From NCBI RefSeq assembly GCF_009664855.1, contig NZ_CP045928.1, positions 2,922,717 to 2,986,716 of the forward strand: DNA of 64,000 nt. The letters run 5' to 3'. The notes beneath the pieces are model-generated. The model had not been told where the DNA came from and did no database searches. It was given only the letters and a program-made list of their open reading frames with translations. This stretch comes from Flavobacterium sp. SLB02. GTDB lineage: Bacteria; Bacteroidota; Bacteroidia; Flavobacteriales; Flavobacteriaceae. Below, one piece after another: positions 47,609-58,988 of this stretch (its first letter is position 1; the number at the start of each line of letters is the position of its first letter). A program made the translations under genes and the position numbers.

Positions 47609-49261
47609 TTAGTTCAACAAGGCTTTAGCATGATTTAAAGCGGAATCAGAAACAACAGCTCCTGATAACATCTGAGCAATCTCCATAACTCTTTCGTCCT
47701 GAGACAATAGCTTCAATTCTGATTGCGTATCATCGTCTACTGTAGATTTGAATACTTTGAAATGAGAATCTCCTTTTGCTGCTATTTGAGGCAAGTGCGT
47801 AATGGCAAAAATTTGCATTGTTGCACTCATTTCTTTCATAATCTCACCCATTCTAATGGCAATTTCTCCTGAAACTCCAGTATCTATCTCATCAAAAATT
47901 AAAGTAGGCAGTTTTGAATATTGTGCTAAAATTGCTTTAACAGCCAACATAATACGGGACATCTCCCCTCCTGATGCTACTTTTTTCAGTAAACCAAAAT
48001 CAGTTCCTTTATTGGCAGAAAATAAAAACTGAAGTTCATCTTTACCATTCTGGAAATAGGTTTCTGACGGTAAAAGTTCCATATTAAAACGAACATTCGG
48101 CATTCCTAAAGTTTCTAAAATCGAAATTAGTTTTTGAGATAAAACCGGAATTGCTTTTGTTCTGTTTTGATGAATCGTTGCTGAAAAAGCATCTAACTCA
48201 ATTGTTTTTTGATCGATTGCTTTTGACAACAAAGCGATTTCTTCTTCGATATTATCAAGTTCTAATAATGTATTACCTAAATTCGACTGAATTCCGATCA
48301 ATTCATCAACAGTATTTACCTGATGTTTCTTTTGTAAATTATAAATCAATTGCAATTTTTGACTCACAAATTCTAATTGCACCGGATCATTCAATAATTT
48401 CTCAGAAGCATTTTGCAATTCTCTCGAAACATCATCAAATTCAATTGCCAGACTTGTAATTCTCTCGAATATGTTTTGATATTCAGGTGAGAAAAGTGCA
48501 ATTTTTTGTAATGAGGTTTTAATTTCATTCAGATTATGAAAAACGCCAAATTGCTCTTCGTTAGCAATTACAAGAGATTTATCAATAGCCTCTTTTATAA
48601 TCTCAACGTTATTTAATTTTTCGTAATCCGTTTCTAATTCTTCTTGTTCGCCGGATTTTAATTTAGCCGATACTAATTCATTTAGTAAAAAAGTATTGTA
48701 CTCCTGCTCTTTTCCAGAATCACTTTGTTTTTTCAATAAAGCATTCAATTTAGATTTATCTGCTTTGTATGATTTTAATGCTTTTTGATAGGACTGAATA
48801 GTATCAAAATTATTTGCAATCGCATCAATGATTTTAAACTGAACTCCTTCATCCGAAAGTTCCTGAGTTTGCTGTTGCGAATGAATATCAATCAAAAACA
48901 AACTTAAATCTTGTAATTCCTGAAGATTTACAGGACTATCATTTATAAATGCACGAGATTTTCCTGATGGCAGAATTTCTCTTCTAATTATGGTTTCGTC
49001 TTCATAATCGAGATCATTTACTTCAAAAAATTCTTTCAGATTGTATTTAGATATTTCAAAATGTGCCTCGATAACACACTTTTCTTCTTTATTTTTTAAT
49101 GATGTTAAATCAGCTCTTTTACCTAGAACCAATCCTATTGCTCCTAATATAATAGATTTACCAGCACCCGTTTCACCTGTAATTATAGAAAAACCTCTAG
49201 AAAAATCGATAGTGAGTTTTTCAATCAGGGCATAGTTTTTAATTGACAAGGACGTTATCAT
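47609..49261 (-). CDS. recN: DNA repair protein RecN
   Basis: A 550-residue SMC-like ATPase acting in double-strand break repair. Walker A is GETGAGKSIILGA (about 30), Walker B is LIFDEIDTGVSG (about 465), with the signature KKVASGGEMSRIMLA about 30 residues before it. A long coiled coil occupies residues 150-370. Full length. It lies between fabV and the DUF4835 gene. Confidence 0.95.
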   Translation of the reverse strand: MITSLSIKNYALIEKLTIDFSRGFSIITGETGAGKSIILGAIGLVLGKRADLTSLKNKEEKCVIEAHFEISKYNLKEFFEVNDLDYEDETIIRREILPSGKSRAFINDSPVNLQELQDLSLFLIDIHSQQQTQELSDEGVQFKIIDAIANNFDTIQSYQKALKSYKADKSKLNALLKKQSDSGKEQEYNTFLLNELVSAKLKSGEQEELETDYEKLNNVEIIKEAIDKSLVIANEEQFGVFHNLNEIKTSLQKIALFSPEYQNIFERITSLAIEFDDVSRELQNASEKLLNDPVQLEFVSQKLQLIYNLQKKHQVNTVDELIGIQSNLGNTLLELDNIEEEIALLSKAIDQKTIELDAFSATIHQNRTKAIPVLSQKLISILETLGMPNVRFNMELLPSETYFQNGKDELQFLFSANKGTDFGLLKKVASGGEMSRIMLAVKAILAQYSKLPTLIFDEIDTGVSGEIAIRMGEIMKEMSATMQIFAITHLPQIAAKGDSHFKVFKSTVDDDTQSELKLLSQDERVMEIAQMLSGAVVSDSALNHAKALLN

Positions 49262-49318
49262 AAAGAAATTGTATAAGTATAAAAGTTAGTAAGATAGTAA
49301 ATTGAAAAAGAAATTCAA

Positions 49319-50203
49319 TTAAAATTTAATCTGAGACCATTTAGTAGAATTCAAAGGCGATACTTTGTTCAGCACATCTGTTAAATCCCCAACCGGAATA
49401 CTCGGCCCTCCTGAAAAGATAGAAACGATTTCATCTGATTTTGCATCAAAAAATACTCGCGTTAAAAAGGCATTTGGTTTAACCGAATTCAATTTCCCTA
49501 TGAGCATTATTGCATTCTTGATTTTCTCTTTTGATGCTTTTAAGTCCAGACTCATTCCGTCTAAACCAGTATGATATGCATACATAGTCTGACGTAAATC
49601 ACTATACATTGGCGAATTCAGATCATTTATTAAATAATAACGGTTTTGAAGCCCATCAGACTGAGTCCAGCCTTTAGATCCGCCTTGCTGCGCAACACTC
49701 GCAATATTCTGAGCAGTTTCAAAATATTGATTTCCTGCTCCCATTTGAAAAGTATCAGCATCCATTCCCAAAATCACATAACTGTAAAAAGATACTACAG
49801 ATACTAAATTAGATTCAAAAGTGGCAGGGTTAAAAAGCAAAGGCTCGTACTCTGTATATTGAAAATTAAAGTCTTTGTCGTTGTAATTTAAAACAGGTGA
49901 TGAATAAGTAGAATTAAAAATCAATCTTGAAGACTGTACCTGAATTGTACCTGTAAATTGATTTGAACCTCCTGAAGACAATGTGATATACATCGAACAA
50001 TTGATTCTCTCATTTTGCTTTAAAACTGATCCTGTCCAGTCTGTTTTATTCACAAATTCAGACAAAGAGGTTTGAAGTGTTTTAAAAACTTGCTGATTGG
50101 GATTGGGCAGCCTTTCTGTATTAATAGTCACAGTACAATTTAGCTGTTGCGCTTGTGTAAAGCCAAAAATTAAAAATACTAAAAGGGTAACTATTTTATT
50201 CAT
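49319..50203 (-). CDS. DUF4835 family protein (PorD-type)
   Basis: A 294-residue secreted protein with a Sec signal peptide ending at FGFTQAQ (about residue 18). The mature part begins QLNCTVTINTERLPNPNQQV and has WTGSVLKQNERINCSMYITL, the hallmark DUF4835 blocks. The family is found throughout Bacteroidota, and some databases name it type IX secretion protein PorD. This link is recalled, not shown by the sequence. It lies in the conserved series bamD-rpoZ-coaBC-DUF4835-recN. Confidence 0.85.
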   Translation of the reverse strand: MNKIVTLLVFLIFGFTQAQQLNCTVTINTERLPNPNQQVFKTLQTSLSEFVNKTDWTGSVLKQNERINCSMYITLSSGGSNQFTGTIQVQSSRLIFNSTYSSPVLNYNDKDFNFQYTEYEPLLFNPATFESNLVSVVSFYSYVILGMDADTFQMGAGNQYFETAQNIASVAQQGGSKGWTQSDGLQNRYYLINDLNSPMYSDLRQTMYAYHTGLDGMSLDLKASKEKIKNAIMLIGKLNSVKPNAFLTRVFFDAKSDEIVSIFSGGPSIPVGDLTDVLNKVSPLNSTKWSQIKF

Positions 50204-50273
50204 TTGAAAGATAATATTTGGTTGTAGCTACAATAGATTTACTATTTCTGCCATTCGTTTTTATTATAAATCA

Positions 50274-51488
50274 TTATGACTTCGAAAAATGCAAAATCAC
50301 TTTGTTTAAAATATCAACCGCAACAGATTCTTTTGATTTTAATTCCATAGGTTCGATTTCAAAATTATGATCAATAAAAGTTACTTTATTGGTTTCTTTT
50401 TTAAAACCTGCGCCTTCATCTTGTAAGGAATTTAAAACAATCAAATCTAAGTTTTTTTTCTGAATTTTCAACTTAGCATTTTCAATTTCATTTTCAGTCT
50501 CTAAAGCAAAGCCAATTAAAAACTGATTCTTTTTTATTGCTCCCAGCGATGCTAAAATATCTTTTGTTTTTTCGAGTTCGATCGAAAAATCTTCTGATGC
50601 TTTTTTTATCTTTTGTAAAGCTACAACTTTAGGCCTGTAATCAGCAACAGCTGCTGCTGCAATAGCAACATCAACATCATTAAAATACAAATGACACGCA
50701 TCGTACATATGCTGGGCCGAAATTACATCAACAACTTTAACTAAGCTGTTTTTAACCTTATAATGTGTTGGTCCCGAAACCAGAATAACCTGCGCTCCAA
50801 GACTAGCTGCTTCATGAGCAATATCAAAACCCATTTTTCCTGAGGAATGATTTCCTATAAAACGTACAGGATCTATCGCTTCGTATGTTGGCCCGGCAGT
50901 AATTAGTATTTTTTTTCCTTTTAAGGGTAACTTGCTTTCTAAATCAGCTTCAAGAAAAGCTACAATATTCTCAGGTTCAGCCATTCTGCCTTCACCGGAT
51001 AATCCGCTTGCCAGTTCTCCGTTTTCAGCAGGAATCATTAAATTGCCAAACTGTTTTAAAGCGGCAAAACTAGATAATGTTGAAGGGTGTTTATACATAT
51101 CCAAATCCATTGCCGGAGCAAAATAGACAGGACATTTAGCCGATAAATAAGTAGCAATTAAAAGATTATCACAGTTTCCTGTTGTCATTTTAGACAAGGT
51201 ATTTGCTGTTGCAGGAGCAATTATCATCAAATCAGCCCAAAGTGCCAAATCAACGTGATTGTTCCATACAGCATCTTCATCATCCTGATTAAAGAAATTG
51301 GAATATACAGGATTTTTTGATAACGTAGATAACGTAAGTGGAGTTACAAAATCCTTAGAAGCAGGTGTCATTATCACTTGGACATGTGCACCTGCTTTTA
51401 TAAAAAGTCGTACTAATGAGGCTGTTTTATAGGCTGCAATTCCACCAGAAACACCCAGTAAAATTTTCTTCCCGTTTAAAACTGACAT
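50274..51488 (-). CDS. coaBC: Bifunctional phosphopantothenoylcysteine decarboxylase/synthase
   Basis: A 404-residue fusion for two steps of coenzyme A synthesis. The flavin-dependent CoaC part (1 to about 185) opens GKKILLGVSGGIAAYKTASL, has the catalytic Cys in TTGNCDNLLIA and the substrate motif PAMDLDMYKHP. The CoaB synthase part (190-404) has LITAGPTYEAIDPVRFIGN and SSGKMGFDIA. It is packed against rpoZ (11 bases). Confidence 0.95.
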   Translation of the reverse strand: MSVLNGKKILLGVSGGIAAYKTASLVRLFIKAGAHVQVIMTPASKDFVTPLTLSTLSKNPVYSNFFNQDDEDAVWNNHVDLALWADLMIIAPATANTLSKMTTGNCDNLLIATYLSAKCPVYFAPAMDLDMYKHPSTLSSFAALKQFGNLMIPAENGELASGLSGEGRMAEPENIVAFLEADLESKLPLKGKKILITAGPTYEAIDPVRFIGNHSSGKMGFDIAHEAASLGAQVILVSGPTHYKVKNSLVKVVDVISAQHMYDACHLYFNDVDVAIAAAAVADYRPKVVALQKIKKASEDFSIELEKTKDILASLGAIKKNQFLIGFALETENEIENAKLKIQKKNLDLIVLNSLQDEGAGFKKETNKVTFIDHNFEIEPMELKSKESVAVDILNKVILHFSKS

Positions 51489-51499
51489 TATACTATATA

Positions 51500-51817
51500 T
51501 TATTTATTTGAACTTCTGTGGTAAGTTTTACCGTCTAACCACTCCTGAACTGCTAAAGCGTGTGGTTTTGGTAATTTTTCGTAAAATTTAGAAACTTCAA
51601 TTTGCTCTTTATTTTCAAAAACTTCTTCAAGACTGTCATTATATGTAGCAAACTCTTCTAATTTCTCAGTTAATTCTTTTTTAATTTCAGAATTAATTTG
51701 ATTTGCTCTTTTAGCCATAATGGTAATTGCTTCATACACATTTCCTGTTGGCTCTTCAATAACTGTTTTATTGTAAGTTATTGTATTTACAGGAGCATTC
51801 GTCTTTTTTAAATCCAT
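51500..51817 (-). CDS. rpoZ: RNA polymerase omega subunit (Bacteroidota type)
   Basis: A 105-residue protein with NVYEAITIMAKRANQINSEI, the core omega helix motif, and a Bacteroidota-specific C-terminal extension ending in ALAVQEWLDGKTYHRSSNK. It promotes assembly of the beta' subunit into RNA polymerase. Located between bamD and coaBC, nine and eleven bases apart. Confidence 0.93.
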   Translation of the reverse strand: MDLKKTNAPVNTITYNKTVIEEPTGNVYEAITIMAKRANQINSEIKKELTEKLEEFATYNDSLEEVFENKEQIEVSKFYEKLPKPHALAVQEWLDGKTYHRSSNK

Positions 51818-51826
51818 GACTTTTTT

Positions 51827-52621
51827 TTATTTAGTAAATTTTTGTAAATCTGTTTCAACTCTGGCATTCATTTCATCTGCCTGTTCTTTGTATTTAGTAG
51901 CAGCATTAAACTTAATTAAGTTATTGTACGCTACTTTTGCCACATTTAAACGTTCTTCCATTTTTGCAGGAATACTGTTTATTGCTAATTTATATGCCGA
52001 ATCGTATTTGTAAAAAAGGGCATCTTCTTTAAAAGGTGTTCCAGGAAAATCAGCTATAAAATTATCAAATGCAATTAATGCTGATTTATAATCTGAAATT
52101 GTATTGTATCCTTTTGCATTTTCGTATGCTTTTTTCTCCAATTTTCCATTCAAAATTTTCACAGCCTCATTTGCCTGTGCGATGTATTCCGAGTTTGGAT
52201 AATTATCGATAAATGCTTGTAATTTTTCTAATGCTTTTTGAGTATCTGTTTGGTCTAAACTATAAACAGGTGCTAATTTTGAATAACTGAAAGCTCCTAA
52301 AAAAGCAGCTTCCTGTACTTTTTCGCTTCGTGGATAGCCTGAAACAAAACTTTCAAACTGATACCCTGCTAAATAGTACTGTTTTGATTTATAATAAGAT
52401 TGCGAAAACATATAAAAAAGTTTCTCTGCCTGAGGTTTCCCTCTGTAAGAAGGCGCTAATTGTTCAAAAAGACGAATTGCTTTTGAATACTTTCCTGCCT
52501 CGTACATCTTCGTTGCCACTTCAAATTTAGCTGCAACATCTTCATTTTTTAATGCTTTTTGATATTCACTACAAGAACAAAAAAGGACAACAACAATTAA
52601 TAGAGATACTATTTTTTTCAT
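51827..52621 (-). CDS. bamD: Outer membrane protein assembly factor BamD
   Basis: A 264-residue lipoprotein with a lipobox ending VLFCSCSEY and five tandem TPR units (for example AGKYSKAIRLFEQLAPSYRG, then GKPQAEKLFYMFSQSYYKSK). It works in the BAM complex that inserts beta-barrels in the outer membrane. The ATG at 52621 puts the lipoprotein signal at the N-terminus; a frame running 17 codons further upstream is rejected. First gene of the rpoZ-coaBC series. Confidence 0.94.
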   Translation of the reverse strand: MKKIVSLLIVVVLFCSCSEYQKALKNEDVAAKFEVATKMYEAGKYSKAIRLFEQLAPSYRGKPQAEKLFYMFSQSYYKSKQYYLAGYQFESFVSGYPRSEKVQEAAFLGAFSYSKLAPVYSLDQTDTQKALEKLQAFIDNYPNSEYIAQANEAVKILNGKLEKKAYENAKGYNTISDYKSALIAFDNFIADFPGTPFKEDALFYKYDSAYKLAINSIPAKMEERLNVAKVAYNNLIKFNAATKYKEQADEMNARVETDLQKFTK

Positions 52622-52758
52622 TTTCTTACTTTTATTATGATTTCTTAGACAATTATGCCAAAGCAAAATCACACCGAAGTTCCGGTGGCAAATTTAGTTA
52701 TTAATTTAGCTACTACAAAATATTTTTTTGGTATATTAAAATACCGGCAATCTCACTC

Positions 52759-53640
52759 TTATTTTATGCTGTTTTTTACAAATTCATTCAATCGGTTTGC
52801 TAACGATTCATCAACGCTTACTAATGGTAAACGCACTGTGTTCTCAGCAATACCAAGGGCTTGAAAGACTTGTTTGATTCCGGCAGGATTTCCCTGCTCA
52901 AAAATCATATCAATACAATCTGACAAAAAGTATTGTGTTTTAAACGCTTCATTTACCTTTTTATTTAGTCCTAATCGAATCATTTCTGAAAATTCTTTTG
53001 GAAAACCTTGCCCAATAACCGAAATTACACCTGCTCCACCAGCTAAAACAATTGGCAAAGCAATCATATCATCTCCTGAAATTACAAGAAAATCTTTTGG
53101 TGCATTTTTAATTATCTGCATGGCCTGTACCACATCACCCGCAGCTTCTTTTATAGCTACAACATTCTCAAAATCATTTGCTAAACGAATTACTGTAGAC
53201 GGCAACATATTACTAGAAGTTCTTCCGGGAACATTGTATAAGATTACCGGAATTGGCGAAGCTTCTGCAATGGCTTTAAAATGCTGATAAATACCTTCCT
53301 GTGTTGGTTTATTATAATAAGGAGAAACAGAAAGAATAGCTTCAAAAGCCGAGAAATCCCCTGTCTTTAACTCCTCTACAATTTGCATTGTATTATTACC
53401 TCCAACTCCAAGAACTAGTGGTAATCTTCCTTTATTAGTATTGATTACAGTAGTAATAACCAATTCTTTTTCGGCTTGTGTCAGGGTAGCATTTTCTGCT
53501 GTTGTTCCCATAACCACAAGATATTCAACCCCTCCATCAATAGAAAAGTTAACGATACGCTGTAAAGCTTCGATATCAATTGAAAAGTCTTTTTTAAATG
53601 GAGTTACAAGGGCAACACCAGTTCCTATTAATGATTGCAT
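52759..53640 (-). CDS. dapA: 4-hydroxy-tetrahydrodipicolinate synthase
   Basis: Condenses pyruvate and aspartate semialdehyde in lysine and cell-wall precursor synthesis. The Schiff-base Lys is in [10 protein letters not shown] (about residue 161), the catalytic Tyr in [12 protein letters not shown] (about 133), and [10 protein letters not shown] (about 45) holds the conserved Thr pair. Length is 293 residues. It lies 137 bases before bamD on the same strand. Confidence 0.95.
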   Translation of the reverse strand: MQSLIGTGVALVTPFKKDFSIDIEALQRIVNFSIDGGVEYLVVMGTTAENATLTQAEKELVITTVINTNKGRLPLVLGVGGNNTMQIVEELKTGDFSAFEAILSVSPYYNKPTQEGIYQHFKAIAEASPIPVILYNVPGRTSSNMLPSTVIRLANDFENVVAIKEAAGDVVQAMQIIKNAPKDFLVISGDDMIALPIVLAGGAGVISVIGQGFPKEFSEMIRLGLNKKVNEAFKTQYFLSDCIDMIFEQGNPAGIKQVFQALGIAENTVRLPLVSVDESLANRLNEFVKNSIK

Positions 53641-53656
53641 ATTCTAATTTATAATT

Positions 53657-54169
53657 TTATTTTATACTCTTTAAATACTTGAACAATTCGAAAACGAAAA
53701 GTTTATAATTTTGTATCGTGGTATCTATCATCCATCGATTTAATCTTTTATCTACAGATGCAAATCCCACTTTAAACCTGGCTTTGGACTGGTTGGTTAT
53801 CGTCATCAAAATTGCAGTTTCGATATCATAATAACTAATCAAAAGATCAAATTCTGTTGCTATAAATTCATTCAGAAAAACTTCGGTAATTTCTCCCTTC
53901 CAATTGATATGTTTGCTACCAAATGTAGGGATCAAATACGTTTCTTTTTCCTTAAATTTACTTCTATACGCCACAACTTTTATGTTCTGAGGAGCGATGT
54001 CCTGCAGAATAAGCTCATCAACCAATTCTTTTGAATGAACAAAATCGCTTTCATCGATCAGTAAACCAATTGTTTGTATATTACTGGTAAAAACTTCATT
54101 TTTGAAATTATTCAAGTTTTTATTTAATGTTTTTTTTACAAAAAATTCCTTTATATAATTTAAAAACAT
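53657..54169 (-). CDS. Conserved flavobacterial protein (DUF6913-like)
   Basis: A 170-residue protein without signal peptide. It has NIQTIGLLIDESDF, a HINWKGEI block and FDLLISYYDIETAIL, which suggests an alpha/beta fold. A C-terminal stretch reads KARFKVGFASVDKRLNRWMI. It resembles the DUF6913 family of flavobacteria in size and place (upstream of dapA), but the assignment is from memory. Function unknown. Confidence 0.65.
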   Translation of the reverse strand: MFLNYIKEFFVKKTLNKNLNNFKNEVFTSNIQTIGLLIDESDFVHSKELVDELILQDIAPQNIKVVAYRSKFKEKETYLIPTFGSKHINWKGEITEVFLNEFIATEFDLLISYYDIETAILMTITNQSKARFKVGFASVDKRLNRWMIDTTIQNYKLFVFELFKYLKSIK

Positions 54170-54216
54170 AGTACTTTTGCCAGATTACAAAATTAATTAT
54201 TTAAGTCGCATTTAAG

Positions 54217-54996
54217 ATGGTAAAACTAAAAAAGTATAACGGATTTTTAAAACTTTTTGTTATATTCTTAACACTTTTTTTTATAACTTCTTGCAGTCAG
54301 AAAAATTACAACCTGACGAAGATAGAAGGAAAACAAATTCCGGTCACTGAAAAAAACGCTGAAACTCCAGCAATTGAAAATTTCATTAAACCTTATCGCG
54401 ATCATATTAATAAAGATTTAGACAGCGTTTTGGCATACTGCCCGGAAACTTTGGATAAGAGTACCGGAAAATGGCAAACCAGTATTGGCAGTTTATTAGC
54501 CGATGTTTGTGTAGAAAGAGGGAATCTTGTTTTTAAGGCACGAGAAAAGAAAAGCATTGACTTATGTCTTTTAAATCACGGTGGAATTCGCGCTATTTTA
54601 CCAAAAGGAAATGTAACTACAAGAACTGCTTTTGAAATTATGCCTTTTGAAAACAATCTGGTTGTTATCGCTTTAAAGGGAGATCAAATTCTTGAAATTG
54701 CCGCTTATATTATTAAGGAGAAAAAACCTCAGCCTTTATCCGGAATGACCTTTACAATTACAAAAGATAATAAAGCGAAGAACATCCTGATTCAGGGAAA
54801 ACCTCTTGACGTTAACAAAGTGTATTATGCAGCTACAAATGATTACTTAGCCAATGGTGGAGACAGCATGACTTTTTTCGCTAAAGGGGTTGAAAAATTT
54901 GATTTGAATTATAAACTTCGAAATGTGTTGATTGACTATTTTAAAGAAGTTGATACAATTCCGCTAGCAAAGAATATCCGAATTACTGAAGAATAA
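54217..54996 (+). CDS. 5'-nucleotidase C-terminal domain lipoprotein
   Basis: A 259-residue protein: hydrophobic signal and lipobox FFITSCSQ (Cys27), then a complete 5_nucleotid_C domain. Motifs are NHGGIRAILPKGNVT (about 115), FEIMPFENNLVVI and YYAATNDYLANGGDSM (about 206), which bind the nucleoside. The metallophosphatase half is encoded by the next gene but one spacer away (55156). A split UshA/NT5E-type enzyme is therefore made from two polypeptides in the periplasm or at the outer membrane. Confidence 0.92.
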   Translation: MVKLKKYNGFLKLFVIFLTLFFITSCSQKNYNLTKIEGKQIPVTEKNAETPAIENFIKPYRDHINKDLDSVLAYCPETLDKSTGKWQTSIGSLLADVCVERGNLVFKAREKKSIDLCLLNHGGIRAILPKGNVTTRTAFEIMPFENNLVVIALKGDQILEIAAYIIKEKKPQPLSGMTFTITKDNKAKNILIQGKPLDVNKVYYAATNDYLANGGDSMTFFAKGVEKFDLNYKLRNVLIDYFKEVDTIPLAKNIRITEE

Positions 54997-55058
54997 AAAG
55001 ACCAAGCGCAAATTTAGAATAAAAAAACAAATCATTTCTGTGCGCGTAAAAAGTTTTA

Positions 55059-55108
55059 GCCACAGATTAAAAGATTAAAGATCTGCGCAAATCTTTTTAA
55101 TCAGTGGC
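55059..55108. repeat. GCCAC-family hairpin between the two 5'-nucleotidase genes
   Basis: GCCAC-a-GATTAAAAGAT (55059-55075) pairs with ATCTTTTTAATC-a-GTGGC (55091-55108) except for one bulge. Same family as 6681-6739. Confidence 0.7.
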
Positions 55109-55155
55109 AAAAAAATAGCAAAATAAAATATCGTTTCCGCAAAAAAATATACAAA

Positions 55156-56052
55156 ATGAAAAGAAGAGAATTTATCGAAAAAACAGCTGCAGGTACTGCC
55201 TTATTAAGTTTAGGTTTATCATTAAGCAGTTTTGAAACTAACGATATTAAGCACTTAACGATTCTACATACTAATGATGTTCACAGCCACATCGATCCGT
55301 TTCCGGCTGATGATCCTCGTAACCCAAACAAAGGTGGTGTATCACGAAGAGCTGCTCTTATAGAAACAATTCGCAGGGAAAATCCAAATGTTCTTTTATT
55401 AGACGCAGGAGATATTTTTCAGGGAACTCCGTACTTTAATTATTATGGCGGGGAACTTGAATTTAAGTTGATGAGTATGATGAAATATGATGCATCGACT
55501 ATTGGAAATCATGATTTTGATAATGGTCTGGATGGTTTATATGCACAAATGCCTCATGCTACTTTTGAATTTATCAATTCAAATTATGATTTTAAGAATA
55601 CCGTAATGAACGGCCTTGTAAAACCGTATAAAATATTTAATAAAAACGGAATTAAAGTTGGGGTTTTTGGCGTAGGAATTGAACTTGCAGGTTTGGTAGA
55701 CAAACAAATGTACAAGGAAACTATTTACAACAATCCTGTAGAAATTGCGCAGGATATGACGCAATTATTAAAAAAAGAAGAAAAATGTGATTTGGTTATT
55801 TGCCTTTCGCATTTAGGTTATAAATACAAAGACGACGAATCTAAAATTTCTGATTTGAAATTTGCCGCACAAACTCAGGATATTGATTTAATTATTGGCG
55901 GGCACACGCATACTTTTCTTGACAAACCTACGATTGTAAAAAATAAGGCAGGACAAGATGTATTGGTTAATCAGGTGGGTTGTTACGGAATAAATTTAGG
56001 CCGAATTGACTTTTATTTCGATAAAGATAAAGCACACACCAATCAGGGCAGA

Positions 56053-56067
<15 letters not shown>
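55156..56067 (+). CDS. Tat-exported metallophosphatase (5'-nucleotidase N-terminal half)
   Basis: A 303-residue calcineurin-like phosphoesterase. The N-terminus MKRREFIEKTAAGTALLSLG is a twin-Arg signal. Metal sites: LHTNDVHSH (about 38), LLDAGDIFQG (about 78), IGNHDFDNG (about 116) and GGHTHTFLD (about 252). It carries only the catalytic domain of 5'-nucleotidase; the nucleoside-binding domain is the upstream lipoprotein. Export by Tat implies folding with metal in the cytoplasm. Its 3' end overlaps that of the converging gene by 15 bases. Confidence 0.93.
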
Positions 56068-58747
<2,680 letters not shown>

Positions 58748-58843
58748 TTAAAATACTGGAGGTTGTGTTTTAGAATAACTGAACATCAAAATTAGGATTA
58801 TTTTTGTTGAAAAACAGCAAAAAATGAAACTTTTATAAAATCA

Positions 58844-58877
58844 AAAATCAAGTTGCAAAACGATGCAACTTGATTTT
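58844..58877 (-). terminator. Terminator of the adhesin-PorP-OmpA gene series
   Basis: Perfect 14-base arms AAAATCAAGTTGCA (58844-58857) and complement (58864-58877) with a 6-base loop, about 110 bases beyond the stop codon of the OmpA/PD40 gene. Confidence 0.8.
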
Positions 58878-58988
58878 CTTCTTGCCCATTATTCTTAAAA
58901 AGAATTAAACAAAACCAACTTCCAAATGGTTTCTTCGTTTTATATTTTATTCTAATAATCCCCAAATTACAAGAATACAACCATAAAA

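Noticed and set aside
52874..53287. 137-codon frame antisense to dapA
   Set aside because: Shadow of dapA; no independent start signals or family match.
58798..58980. 60-codon frame between ligA and the OmpA/PD40 gene
   Set aside because: It reads through the terminator hairpin at 58844-58877, so it is not a gene.
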